Below are positions 24,601 to 34,459 of a stretch of DNA of 64,000 bases, in pieces. The notes under the pieces are model-generated. The model saw only the letters and a program-made list of their open reading frames with translations, made no database searches and was not told the origin of the DNA. Position numbers and translations under genes: made by a program. Source of the DNA: Cercospora beticola (lineage: Eukaryota > Ascomycota > Dothideomycetes > Mycosphaerellales > Mycosphaerellaceae); NCBI RefSeq assembly GCF_033473495.1, contig NC_088939.1, positions 3,224,001 to 3,288,000 of the forward strand. Direction: 5' to 3'. Each line of letters opens with the position of its first letter. Within the stretch, counting starts at the first letter, position 1.

Positions 24601-25261
24601 GCCTCTCCACAATACCCTGTAGGAAGTTGGCCAGGAAGCCAGGCACTCCGACGCCAGTTCCTGTGCCAACCTCGCTTTCGCTGCTCTCACTAGCAAAGGA
24701 CTCCTCCATGCCTCTGGAGCCATAAGCCAGTGCCTCAAGATCTCGTCGCTCGTCCAAAGGCTCCTCCAGTAAGAAAGACTTCGCCACATCTTGTACGTTC
24801 GGCAGCCTCGTATCATCACCTGCAGCACTGGTATGGTGTGGTGGAGGCGAGTGTATCCGTCTGTTGGTCTTCCTGTGCCGTGGCGCCCTAGCCGTTTCCG
24901 GGCTACGTGCTCGACTTCCCTGCTCTTTCTTAGGCAGATTTGCACCTGAGTCATCCTCAAGAATTGCAGCAACCTCCACTCCATCGACCTCGACCACGAT
25001 GCTGCTCTGGTAGAAGTCGGCCGGTATTGTCAACTTCAGATGTGCAACCTTGGCCGTCTCAAGTCTTATTGCTGCTGGAAGCCGTGCCAGCTGACTGATG
25101 CTCTCAATGTTCAAGCCGACATCCCTCAGCTCTATCACGTTCTGTCGTCCGACGGTGATGTCCAGTGAATCGAGATCGATGGCGGAGTCGTCCAGCAGGC
25201 CCGTTCTCGATAGGCCGTAGCGTAGGCCGTAGCGCAGCAACCTCTTCTGCCACCACGCCAT
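18661..25261 (-). CDS. ATG2: Autophagy-related lipid-transfer protein ATG2
   Basis: Exon 1 (25261-18734, 2176 codons) is followed by a 55-nt intron (GTAAGT ... TTGAACAG) and an 18-nt last exon (18678-18661) coding KYKRR and stop, about 2181 residues. The N-terminus MAWWQKRLLRYGL ... IELRDVGL is the chorein-type lipid-entry region. LRLRDFHLIWHLHDGFDWQR near residue 1630 is the ATG2 central (CAD) signature. RLHVDQDALDFITRFFEFKD and the C-terminal PVREYKKDGRI ... GNAVDRGN region complete the family pattern. ATG2 forms a rod that moves phospholipids from the ER to the growing phagophore with Atg9 and Atg18. A long disordered Ser-rich insert lies at about 120-750. The 12-nt duplication at 25214-25237 adds RYGL in the first helix. 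The start is the first ATG and matches the family. Confidence 0.95.
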
Positions 25262-25767
25262 GTTGATCGGTGTCTGGTGTGTCTCAGAGGAATTCTGCCA
25301 AAGCGCGGCGCCCTGCTACCAAAGTGTGGCTCGTCTGCCTGAAGGTTGCTGCGGTTGTCGCCTCGCGTGCCTTAGGCCGCGGTGCTGTGGTCGCATCGTT
25401 CACTGCGCGAGTGGCATAGGTGTTCTAGAAGGCGCAGGTCAGTCTGAAGTCCAGCGAAATGTTTGTATGTACTGGCAATGAAAGCGAAGGCAAACGATGG
25501 GCAGGCGATGTGCGTGGTTCACACGAGACAGCACACGCATGTGATGCTCTGACGTGCTGCCACTGATCGGCCCGCAGTTTCGCCGGATAAGCACTCGCTA
25601 AGCAATCAAGCAATCAATTCTCCAGCAGAAATCCGGGGAAGTCGAGTCAAAATTTACTTGACGGTAGCACAATGTCACGCCTCATCAGCAAGCTCAGGTA
25701 TCCATCTTGTCGCCTCAGCTGCTCGCTGCTCGCCACTCCACCATTCATCGCGACGTGACAGAGTAGA
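25262..25767. other. Shared divergent promoter of ATG2 and the DNA glycosylase gene
   Basis: 506 nt between two divergent start codons. It contains the direct repeat AAGCAATC at about 25600-25613. No TATA box is obvious. The two genes may share control elements; this is inference from layout alone. Confidence 0.5.
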
Positions 25768-26766
25768 ATGCCCGCCATCAAAGATACCGAGGCTGATCAG
25801 GCAGATTCAGTGGCTCATGACGATGCTCACAATGGAATCCCCACGTCGCAGACTTCTGTCCACAAATTCAAGAACGATCTCGAGCGCTTTCGACTCACGA
25901 GCAGTAGCCCGAGCAGATCAACAAGAAACTCCACGAAAGCTGGCCACGACAATGTGATAGAACGAACCCTCAAGCGCAAGTCTGTTGCAGGCTCCGGTCA
26001 ATCGAACCCAGAACGCTCGCAGTCCCAGTCTCCAGCAAAAAAACAGCGAAAGTCCAGCCAGTATGCGCCGCCCTCCAAATACGCTCATCTGTCTCCTCTG
26101 ACCGACATCTTGGCGCCCAACTTGATTTGCGTCTTCGTAGGCTTTAACCCTGGCGTGATGACTTCTACAAGTGGCCATGCATATGCCCATCCTTCCAATT
26201 CCTTTTGGAAGCTGTTACATAGTTCTGGATGCACAGATGTCCGACTCAAACCTGAACAGGATGTCGATCTACCCAGATTATACAGCATGGGAAACACGAA
26301 CATTGTTGCAAGACCTAGCAAAAATGCTGCTGAACTCAGCAAAGAGGAGTCGGCAGCGGGCACGCCCATTCTCGAGGAGAAAATTCGCCAGTTCCGTCCT
26401 GAGGCTGTTTGCATCGTGGGAAAGGGTATCTGGGAATCCATATGGAGGTGGCGTTACAAGCGAGCTATCAAGAAAGACGAATTCAGATATGGATGGCAGG
26501 ACGAGAAGGAGAGCATGGGAAAATCGGACGACTGGTCCGGAGCAAAGGTGTTTGTGGCAACTGCCACTTCTGGACTTGCTGCAAACCTCAAGCCTCACGA
26601 GAAAGAAGAAATATGGCTGCCATTTGGACAGTGGGTAAAACAAAGGCGCGAGGAAAGAGCCCGAGACCCGGGCGCTGTTGATGACCCGGCGGGATGCGCT
26701 TCACTGGCAACTGGGTCAAGTCATGACAAGGAAAGGGCAAACAGCGCCAGCGACCACGAGGAATGA
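25768..26766 (+). CDS. G/T(U) mismatch DNA glycosylase, Mug/TDG type
   Basis: A single 332-residue frame from ATG 25768. A basic, disordered N-terminus (about 1-110, with KKQRKSS) precedes the catalytic core. Motif 1 is VGFNPGVMTSTSGHAYAHPS at about residues 124-145; the Asn in GFNPG is the position that activates water. It continues SNSFWKLLH, and motif 2 is ATATSGLAA at about 271-279. EAVCIVGKGIWESIW is the central strand and helix of the uracil-DNA glycosylase fold. TDG/Mug enzymes remove thymine or uracil mispaired with G, starting base excision repair in the nucleus. The basic tail fits DNA binding. Core spacing and length match fungal members, so the call is secure. It is divergent from ATG2. 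Confidence 0.9.
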   Translation: MPAIKDTEADQADSVAHDDAHNGIPTSQTSVHKFKNDLERFRLTSSSPSRSTRNSTKAGHDNVIERTLKRKSVAGSGQSNPERSQSQSPAKKQRKSSQYAPPSKYAHLSPLTDILAPNLICVFVGFNPGVMTSTSGHAYAHPSNSFWKLLHSSGCTDVRLKPEQDVDLPRLYSMGNTNIVARPSKNAAELSKEESAAGTPILEEKIRQFRPEAVCIVGKGIWESIWRWRYKRAIKKDEFRYGWQDEKESMGKSDDWSGAKVFVATATSGLAANLKPHEKEEIWLPFGQWVKQRREERARDPGAVDDPAGCASLATGSSHDKERANSASDHEE

Positions 26767-26910
26767 AACTCGTCAGTGCTAACGACTGCCTTTGTGCACG
26801 ACAGCATGCCGTGGCAGCGCAGAAACAAAGACTTGAAGGACAATCCTGTTGTGATGATGGGAGAAGACAATTGTGAACAAAGGCATTGTCACGAACGCCA
26901 ATGCTAATCT

Positions 26911-26916
26911 TATAAA
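26911..26916 (+). promoter_or_regulatory. Possible TATA box of the small gene at 27067
   Basis: TATAAA 151 nt upstream of the ATG at 27067, in the right orientation. It modestly supports transcription of that gene. Confidence 0.35.
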
Positions 26917-27066
26917 GCCCTTCGGAGTTCATGCTTTAGCTGGTGTTGAGAGCCCTCCTCCACCTGGTGATTTACGACGGGTGATAGATAACAGACACTG
27001 GTCTTCAGCAATTGTCTTTGTCGTCAGCGGAGCGGAAAGGCACCCAATTACACACTTTCGGACTCA

Positions 27067-27633
27067 ATGACAACCCACGGCGCTGCTTCGATGATGTCTT
27101 CTTCCCAATCCACGCTTGCCGCGCGTAGAGGACAACATTTGGACGACTTCAGGCCCCACTTCTTACACGCCAGAACTGTTCCCATAGACCACTACCACTC
27201 TACTACTGTCCTTCGACCAATGCTGTCGATTCAGACTAACGGACGGCCAGATATGTCGGCCGATATGGAACACAATCTGCACGGTTTCGACAACTCTACG
27301 GGACCGGTGGTACCTTATCAAGGTACTTTGCTACCTCTCGAAGAAGCCCAACAGCGAGATGACCTCCGTCTCCGAGGATTTCTCTTGCCTGCTGACCGCG
27401 AACTCGTCTCAGCTTGGTCTCCAGACAACAGTCCTGCATCTGAGCCCAGAGATTCTTTCGCTTTCTTGGTTGAGTACGAGGGATTCGCTAGTAAGTTCGA
27501 TGCAGCTCTCTTCATGACATCAGAAGTGGCTCACTGCGGCAAGAACATTTGGCAGGACGTGAGTGACAGTTTCAAGGAAAAGGCTCGCAGCTTCAAGCGC
27601 AAGTATCGTTCCAAGAATGATCCGGATGGCTGA
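27067..27633 (+). CDS. Small protein of unknown function
   Basis: A 188-residue frame from ATG 27067 with a TATA box 151 nt upstream. The N-terminal half is Ser/His-rich. The C-terminal half looks ordered: LLPLEEAQQRDDLRLRGFLL, FAFLVEYEGFASKFDAALFM and a basic end, ARSFKRKYRSK, that could be a nuclear or nucleic-acid-binding tail. No domain is recognised and no membrane or signal segment is visible. The start could also be the in-frame ATG 57 codons on (MLSIQ). It is distinct from shadow frames because the opposite strand is not open over the same length and the composition is balanced. Treat it as a probable but unconfirmed gene. Confidence 0.5.
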   Translation: MTTHGAASMMSSSQSTLAARRGQHLDDFRPHFLHARTVPIDHYHSTTVLRPMLSIQTNGRPDMSADMEHNLHGFDNSTGPVVPYQGTLLPLEEAQQRDDLRLRGFLLPADRELVSAWSPDNSPASEPRDSFAFLVEYEGFASKFDAALFMTSEVAHCGKNIWQDVSDSFKEKARSFKRKYRSKNDPDG

Positions 27634-28076
27634 AAAGGTAAAGACTACTAGCAGATATGAAGCTGACATTACAGATAGGTATTACCATTTGTGAATCTTT
27701 CGCATGGCAATGCTTCGCTTCTGTACTGCATGCGTGCGCGGTTTCTAAGTTGGTAGTAGCAACTGACAACTCTATGGCAGAACATCATCAAAACTAACAT
27801 ACAAAATGCAACCTCGCTCAATTATTTCATCTCACTTCTGCTGAGGCTCGCCTCCACTCCCATTTCATTCATACTGCAACTACAATACCATTGAGTCGCC
27901 CTTTAAACAAAGACCGATATCTAAGAATAGCCTGTGATCCTTCGAGAAAGGGTGGAATATCATTCTGAAACAAAGGCCTGCATGGCATTGTGAGCTCCTA
28001 ACAATGCCAGTATATATCACTACCCTTGGCCGCTCAATCCCCCAAGCAGCACGCATTCGATCGAACAGTTTCAACC
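27634..28076. other. Intergenic; promoter of the RING-like gene
   Basis: 443 nt, AT-richer than its neighbours. TATATAT lies at 28011-28017, about 60 nt before the ATG at 28077. No gene seen. Confidence 0.45.
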
Positions 28077-29837
28077 ATGGTCCAGAACAAGCATTTGTTC
28101 AAAAACATTATGGAAACGTTCGGGCTGGACCCGAACGAAGCCAGAACCTTTTTCCTTGACGAGAACGACACGACTGCTTTTGACGCGAACGAAATTGTGG
28201 AGCTCAATTCAGACGATGATCACGACACCTGGGATGGACGAGCTGACGCTTTCAAGCAGCATCACACGATTGACATACAGTATCCATCTCTCGATCTCTT
28301 GCTTGAACCAAACGAAGAGTTCTTGCTGAACAAGCCACAGAATGCACACCGACGCTATGCGCCTTTTCCTCTCATACGAGATGGTGAGATTCAGAGAATA
28401 GCCGCTCGTGATGGTCTTGCTGACAATGCTTTTTACTCTGTTTACAGATGCCACCAGCAAGAGCCTGATATCAGCACCCGGCAATTGACTGGCAAAGATG
28501 TCTTCGCTGACTTGGAAGAGGCGATAGAATTTCACGGGCTTACACATCTCAGTGCTGTGGTGTTTCGGAATACTCAGCGACCAGACCTGGGACCACTTAT
28601 CCGGATTCGTCGCTCAACTCGTTTTCGCTGGAAGGATGTTGTTGATTACAACGAATGTACTTACGACCTATCGATGAGAGAATTCATGGCTGCCAGGGGC
28701 AGACCAGCGTGGTACCGAGATCTGGTTCACCTCATTGGCATCGAGAGCGATAGGGCAGCACGTTTCATCGCGCTCATGCTGGTTCGTTTCAAGCAAACTG
28801 GCAGGCCTCGCGAAGATCTGTTCGAAGTCTATCCAAAGTTCTTGAAGAGCTTTGAGCGCAAGCCCAGGTGGCTCGAAGACTACGAAGAGTTCCTAGCGCA
28901 TCGCGTTGTGCCTTACAAGAGCTCCATCATGCAACGAACTCCCAAGTGTATGCACTGCAAGAATGACTGCAGCAAAGGAGTATCTCTGCCTTGCTCGGCT
29001 AAGCATGTCATACATTGGGATTGCTTGATGGACGTCTGCGATCACGTCGAAGCAGACAAACTTGGCTGCGGTATATGTCATGAAGGTGTTTTTCAAGACC
29101 CAGAAGATGTCAACAAGCTGAAGTACAACATCCACGAAGATGGCATCTTCTACATTGACGACCGCTACACTCGTTGGGAGAACTTTGAGAAATCGTGTTC
29201 CGACCTCGACAGTACGCGGGCGGCCACCAACGAAACCCACATTACTATCAGTCGCGACTTCATGATTGATCTTTGGCAGAAATTTGTCGACGCTGGTGTT
29301 GAGGCGTCCATACCAGAGCACTTACACCACGACAGATCAGATGAATATGTGTTGCTAGAGTGGGAGATTGATAGTCAGCTGACCAGTCTTGAGGGCGTGA
29401 GAACGGCTATCTGGATGTTCGAACGTTGGATCAAACGACGAGTCTTCATCCGCTTCCGCCGTGAGTTCCTCAAGGCTGGGCTTGGTAGCTCGTTATCGCC
29501 TAGCGAGCAGAGCAACATGAGACGGCACGACTTTATGAGGAAGATCTTGCGAAAAGCTTGGTACGATACCTATCTCAGGAATCTGAATCGCATGCTGCAG
29601 TTCCTGTCGCTCAGAGTTTGCGAGTGCGCTGGCCATAGCAAAGTGTATCATACCCATGGTGGCAGAGAGTATTACAGCAGGGATGCAGTAGAGAAGGAGC
29701 AGGCCAACATCACGCCTGCCCGCCAGGCGATTTATCAGTGGCAGGAAACCCCGCAGGCCATGGAGATGATGCGAGAATTCAAGCGGGAACTCAGAAGAGG
29801 TGATGTAGAAGCTGGACGGTACATCAATGGTTCGTGA
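28077..29837 (+). CDS. RING-like zinc-finger protein
   Basis: A 586-residue frame from ATG 28077 (MVQNKHLF). The acidic N-terminus is followed by a mixed-alpha/beta body. At about residues 291-340 lies a Cys/His cluster: CMHCKND, then LPCSAKHVIHWDCL, then CGICHEGVF. The spacing resembles a RING or RING-like finger (CxxC ... CxxxHxxHxxC ... CxxC), as in E3 ubiquitin ligases. The final CxHSK-type segment near 535 (CECAGHSKVYHTHG) adds more possible metal ligands. There is no transmembrane region. An intron after codon 583 is possible: a TACTGAC branch site and GGCAG lie at about 29865-29880 and would replace the last residues. The zinc finger is visible; ubiquitin-ligase activity is inferred. 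Confidence 0.72.
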   Translation: MVQNKHLFKNIMETFGLDPNEARTFFLDENDTTAFDANEIVELNSDDDHDTWDGRADAFKQHHTIDIQYPSLDLLLEPNEEFLLNKPQNAHRRYAPFPLIRDGEIQRIAARDGLADNAFYSVYRCHQQEPDISTRQLTGKDVFADLEEAIEFHGLTHLSAVVFRNTQRPDLGPLIRIRRSTRFRWKDVVDYNECTYDLSMREFMAARGRPAWYRDLVHLIGIESDRAARFIALMLVRFKQTGRPREDLFEVYPKFLKSFERKPRWLEDYEEFLAHRVVPYKSSIMQRTPKCMHCKNDCSKGVSLPCSAKHVIHWDCLMDVCDHVEADKLGCGICHEGVFQDPEDVNKLKYNIHEDGIFYIDDRYTRWENFEKSCSDLDSTRAATNETHITISRDFMIDLWQKFVDAGVEASIPEHLHHDRSDEYVLLEWEIDSQLTSLEGVRTAIWMFERWIKRRVFIRFRREFLKAGLGSSLSPSEQSNMRRHDFMRKILRKAWYDTYLRNLNRMLQFLSLRVCECAGHSKVYHTHGGREYYSRDAVEKEQANITPARQAIYQWQETPQAMEMMREFKRELRRGDVEAGRYINGS

Positions 29838-30465
29838 ATGATTAGTGAAAGATAAAGACATACTGACCTGCGTTGGCAGGTGAAGTGTCCGCAAGTAAGT
29901 TTGGCGAGGAAGTTGCTTGGCACAGTCCCATTGTTTCATATCGCTTTGCTTTCTCCATTTCTTTGTCCAAACCCCACACCACCCGGTCGTGTCACTCGGC
30001 GCACTTTACTTTGACGATGATGTTGAGGCGCTGTGGGTATTTCACGAGGTCTCGCCTGGCCCAACACGCTATCAAAAGTGCACAGCAAAGGCAGGTGTGC
30101 CTTGAGTACCTCGTTTTGGACAGCTACCGGCTCGCGGCTTCCCAAAATGGGGTATGCCGGGACTAGATTCCTTTCGTGCAATCTCCTGCAAGGCAGCGTT
30201 GGCACTCACAGGTCAGCAGGATTGCAAGCCGGACGTCTTGTGATGTGAGAAGACGTGGAAAACTAGCAACGTAGGCGGGCCAGCTTGAGCTGGCCCACAG
30301 CCCACAGCTCTCCGCCTTATTCTGGACCGAGGTGCACCGAGTCGCGAATGGAGGATCGTAGCTGTGGCCCGCCTTATGCCAGATCATGTGCACAATATGT
30401 GCTTTAAGAAGACATATTCCTGTGATTTGTACGCAAGTTGAGACAATTAGCATCAGGACCACACG
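29838..30465. other. Intergenic between RING-like and monooxygenase genes
   Basis: 628 nt. The start contains a branch-site-like TACTGAC and AG that could belong to a last intron of the RING-like gene, with an open frame after it (GEVSASKFGEEVA). Otherwise no feature seen. Confidence 0.4.
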
Positions 30466-32256
30466 ATGCAACGCACCTTCCAGACTAATACCAATGGCAC
30501 TAATGGGGTCGATCAAGATGTTCTCGAGCTTGATGCTGTGATCATCGGTGCCGGCTTTGCTGGCGTTTATCTGCTTCATCGTCTACGTCAAAACGGCTTC
30601 AAGGTGAAGATCATCGAAGCAGGCTCCGCCGCTGGAGGCATTTGGCACTGGAACAATTATCCTGGCGCTCGTGTCGACTCTCCATGGCCAGTATATCAGT
30701 TGAACATTCCAGAAGTCTTCGAGAGCTTCGCATTCAAAGAGATCTATCCATCGTCTTCGGAGCTGCAGCGATACTTCGAACACGCAGACAAAGTGCTTGA
30801 TATCAGCAAGGACACGATATACAACACGCGTGTTCAAAGTGCAACCTGGGACGAGAGCCAGAGACAATGGAGCCTAACATGCCACACTGGGCTGAAAGTC
30901 AAGGCTCGCTACTTGAACTGTTGCCTAGGCTTCGCAGCAAAGCGCCATTTCCCCGACTGGCCTGGTATCGATGATTTCAAAGGCTACATCTGTCACTCTT
31001 CCTTTTGGCCTAAGGAAGGTGTCGATATGCGTGGCAAGAGAGTGGCATGCATCGGTTCGGGAGCTACAGGAATTCAGATCGCTCAGGAGTCTGCAAAGAC
31101 TGCTGAACATCTGACAGTTTTCATCCGCACACCCAACACGTGTATCCCCATGAATCAAAAGTTGGTCGATCCCGAGGAATCCAAAAACTACCTCGCCGAA
31201 AACAGCACTTTACTCCGTAAGGAGATGACCCGTCGCTATGGCACCTCGGGCGGATTTCTCTTTGCAGACCCAGTCAAAAGTCTATCGGAGACACCCAAGG
31301 AAGAACGCGACGCCATTTTAGAAGAAGCGTGGAGACTAGGCGGCTTTCGCATCCTCTTCACATTCACTGATCTGGCAACGGATGAAGTTTCGAATCGATA
31401 TGTTTACGACTTCTGGGCCTCCAAAGTCCGCGCTCGAATTTCCGATCCCGTCAAACGAGACCTGCTCGCCCCGCTTGAACCACCACATGTGTGGGGCGGC
31501 AAGAGACCGAGCTTGGAAGTGGACTACTACGAACAACTGGACAAGCCGCATGTGAACGTTGTGAATGTGAAGAAGACGCCGATTGAGAAATTTGTTCCCG
31601 AGGGTATTGTGACGAAGGATGGCAAGTTGCATGAGTTGGATATTGTGGCTATGGCGACTGGATTTGATAGTTTGACTGGGAGTTTCATGCAGATTGACAT
31701 TCGAGGTGAAGAAGGGCGAGAATTGAAGAAATACTGGAGCGGAGATCAGGGTGCGCTAAGTTATTTGGGGCTGACAGTGAATGGATTTCCGGTGAGTCTG
31801 CCGAATTCCAAGCAGATTGACTGCATTGATGCTAACCTTGTCACGACAGAATATGTTCTACACTTACGGACCTCATTCCCCGACAGCTTACGGAAATGGT
31901 CCGAGCATCGTCGAGCCACAATGCGAATGGATCTTGGAGACCATGAAGCGGATGAACAAGAATGGACAAACGAAGATTGTTGCTGATGCTCAAGCCGAAC
32001 AAGACTGGAAGAATACAGTCAACACCCTCCATGCTATGACGCTTCGTGACAAGGTCGATTCGTGGTATATGGGTATGTCATTGATCAAGAAAATGTTACA
32101 CCGTGTTGAAAGCATATCGCTAACGAAGACATGTCAGGCGCGAACATTCCTGGGAAACCGCGACAAGCACTCAATTATGCTGGCGGTTTGAAGCTCTATA
32201 ATGACACTATTGCCGAGAAATTGGAGAAGAATTGGGAAGGCTTCCATGTCTCTTGA
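30466..32256 (+). CDS. FAD-dependent Baeyer-Villiger-type monooxygenase
   Basis: Three exons: 30466-31791, 31850-32072 and 32138-32256, with 58- and 65-nt introns, giving 555 residues. An N-terminal FAD site VIIGAGFAGVYLL lies at about 26-38. The Baeyer-Villiger fingerprint FKGYICHSSFWP (FxGxxxHxxxWP) lies at about 171-182. A second, NADPH-binding Rossmann motif IGSGATGIQ follows at about 196-204, then the typical DIVAMATGFD. These flavoenzymes insert one oxygen atom next to a ketone to make an ester or lactone, using NADPH. Substrates range from cyclic ketones to steroids and fungal metabolites and cannot be told from sequence. Splicing is needed to reach the conserved end (KLYNDTIAEKLEKNWEGF). 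Its neighbours (reductase, regulator, exporter) suggest a small metabolic cluster. Confidence 0.92.
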
Positions 32257-32448
32257 GGGTAAATGTAGACGTACTGTTAGTGAACGTTTCACATGGTATT
32301 AGGGCTATGCCCTATAAGGAGTACCGCATGGTTGACGTGTTATCTTTTGGCTGAGTTTTGGGGCTCATAGAATGCAGAAGTGTCTATGACGATGACAGTT
32401 TCCCCATAGGCAAGCTCGAAGCTTACGTAAGCAACACCAGCTCCACTA

Positions 32449-32494
32449 ACGTGTTTGATAAGCATGTGAATCAGATAGGCATGTGCATCAACTT
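32449..32494 (+). repeat. Left terminal inverted repeat of the Fot1-like element
   Basis: Begins ACGTGTTTGATAAGCATGTG directly after a TA at 32447-32448. All 46 bases match the reverse complement of 34234-34279. Confidence 0.97.
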
Positions 32495-32545
32495 TACGAG
32501 GTGGATAACTTTGATTCTTAATATCTTATGCTATAGGTGTCAGAA

Positions 32546-34195
32546 CTACCTTAAAGATAGATTAATTAAATGCTCAGAAGTTACTCTATCTAATAGACAA
32601 CCTCTTGAGTTGTGTCCTTAGATACTATACTTGCTGCAGGTTGGTTTAGCTCTTAGCTGTCTCTTAATCTGACTAACTAATTCTATTGCTATTTGAGCCT
32701 GTAACTATACTATGTCTCTGGCAGCTAATTTATTAGTGTTAAGGCTAAGTATTAGCTTGATTTTCTTCCTTAGTGCCCTATAAGACTATAATTCTTTAAT
32801 TATAGTCTTTATATTGTTATGTTTAGCCTAGAGTAATATTATAGCAGCCTATAACCTTTTGAACCCTCTTAATAACCTGTCTACTGCCTTAAGGATTAAG
32901 GTTAGTAAGCTGTTCTAGTAGTTAATAACCCTATCCTTAATCTTGCTTATTTGCTTCTTAATCTGCCTTAGATTCTAAGGGGTATTCTATATATCTAATA
33001 AACAAGGTAGTAGTAGTAGAGTTAGTGTTTTATAACGTAGTATTAGCTTAGACAATATAGCCTCTAGATCTAGTAGTAATAAGCCTAAGCCTCTAAAGGT
33101 ACCTTTAATCGTATTTAGAGTAAATATAGCTTAATATGCTTGCTAGAACTTAGGAAGGAAGTTTTCTTTAATTAGGTAGTAATATCCAACTATGCTAAGC
33201 CTTTAGATTCTAGCTAAATATGCCTTCTTTAATAGACTAAAACAGCTAATATCTAAAGGCTATAACAGGTAAGAGGAATATAGTAGTATATAGAGGGTAA
33301 TAATGCCTTGTTCCTTATAGAATAACTTAAACTCTAGAGTTATATAGCTGTTATAGCTATCTAGAATCAAGAGCCTCTTCTAACTAATAGTCCTATACTT
33401 AGTAAATTTATTAAAGTGCTAAATCTACTAGACTATATGCTTATAGGATGTCTAGCCTTTTAGACTAACTCTAAGCTTCTATATTAGTAGTAGGCAGTAG
33501 AACTAGGCCCTGTTTATTTCCTTGCCTAAGAAGATAATATATAGAGGCACTAACTAGCCTTCTGTATTAATATAGGCGATAATAGTCTACTACTGCGTTG
33601 AATTAGAAACTAAGGCCTTAGGTCGCTACTTCCGCTCGGTAGCAGTAATAACTATAGTATTCTAATAGTGTCTAAGCCTATATCCGCTCTTATTAAAGTT
33701 GTATATATCGTGCTCTGTAATTCTATAGAAGACTATTATGTTTTGAACTAGTGTAAACTACTCTAAGATAACCTCTAGATCCTTATTCTTTGCCCTTTAG
33801 CTTAATAACCTCCGTAATAGCCTTGTTTCTAAGCCTAGATAACGATTAACAAAGTTATAAGCCTATCTTTAGCTAACCTCTTGTCTATTCCGTACCTTAG
33901 TTATTAAGGACGCCTAGCTTCTAATTATAGCCTATATTGGCGAGTAACTACATAAATCTAGGTCTAGAATCTTCTAATAAACTACCTCCTCTTTAACCGG
34001 AGTTAAGGCTCTATTCGTTAGCGGTGTACTAGTCTTTAGAGCCGTACTATAGAGTCTGCGGTTAACGGTAGAATATTTAACTCCGTAGGCGGCTGCAGCG
34101 CGTCGCACGCTTAGAAATCGACCTAATAGGTAATTACGAACAGCATTCTAAATACACTCTTCGTTTAGAGGTGCTATCGCGTAAAATGGTGGAAT
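32546..34195 (-). pseudogene. Degenerate pogo/Fot1-type DDE transposase
   Basis: Reading 550 codons in one unbroken frame gives a recognisable transposase with about 30 stops and no frameshift. Landmarks in order: an N-terminal helix-turn-helix (RAAAAYGVKYSTVNRRLY); the first DDE region (DIYNFNKSGYR, where family members have NFDExGF); RLLILDSYNSY (usual LDGHxSH); a PLDISCFSLLKKAY block (usual PLDVGCF); and a C-terminal zinc knuckle whose second Cys is Tyr. Every stop I read is TAG or TAA, none TGA. That is what CpA-to-TpA change on either strand produces from Trp (TGG) and Gln (CAG/CAA) codons, the hallmark of RIP. The gene is dead in this copy. Confidence 0.93.
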
Positions 34196-34233
34196 AATGG
34201 ACGCGTTTAGTAATAGTAGTGGATACGAGATAG

Positions 34234-34279
34234 AAGTTGATGCACATGCCTATCTGATTCACATGCTTATCAAACACGT
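34234..34279 (-). repeat. Right terminal inverted repeat of the Fot1-like element
   Basis: Exact 46-base inverted copy of the left end, followed by TA at 34280-34281. It carries several unmutated CpA/TpG sites although the adjoining interior has almost none. Confidence 0.97.
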
Positions 34280-34459
34280 TAACTACACAGTCTCCAGTAC
34301 GGAGGTACCTCGAACTTTACATTATTCAGCCACATTTTGGCACCTAGTCCCTCGTGTTCATCCAGCGTTTCCAATTCCTGAGATCTGTAAAATATCTCCC
34401 TGTTTCAGTGCCGCTTGGCCTGCAAGGTTCACTCTCGAGGTTACGAACCTTTTCACCAC

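Larger units (their letters stand above)
32449..34279. mobile_element. Fot1/pogo-type (Tc1-mariner superfamily) DNA transposon, RIP-degraded
   Basis: An 1831-bp element with perfect 46-bp terminal inverted repeats, flanked by TA on both sides (32447-32448 and 34280-34281), which is the expected target duplication of this superfamily. The interior is strikingly AT-rich and TpA-rich and codes, on the minus strand, for a transposase ruined by TAG/TAA codons. Size and layout fit Fot1-like elements of ascomycetes (about 1.9 kb). It sits 193 nt after the monooxygenase stop and about 180 nt before the reductase start, so it lies inside that gene's probable promoter. It cannot encode its own transposase now. 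The intact ends could still be acted on by a related active copy. Confidence 0.95.

Noticed and set aside
32546..34195. Transposase stops as evidence of a recoded genetic code (TAG read as Trp/Gln)
   Set aside because: TAG is not used inside the surrounding genes, and both Trp and Gln positions are hit together with Cys-to-Tyr changes, which fits RIP and not one reassignment.
32449..34279. AT-rich block as a possible centromere fragment or mitochondrial insertion
   Set aside because: Perfect inverted ends, TA duplications and the transposase landmarks explain it fully as a RIP-affected transposon.
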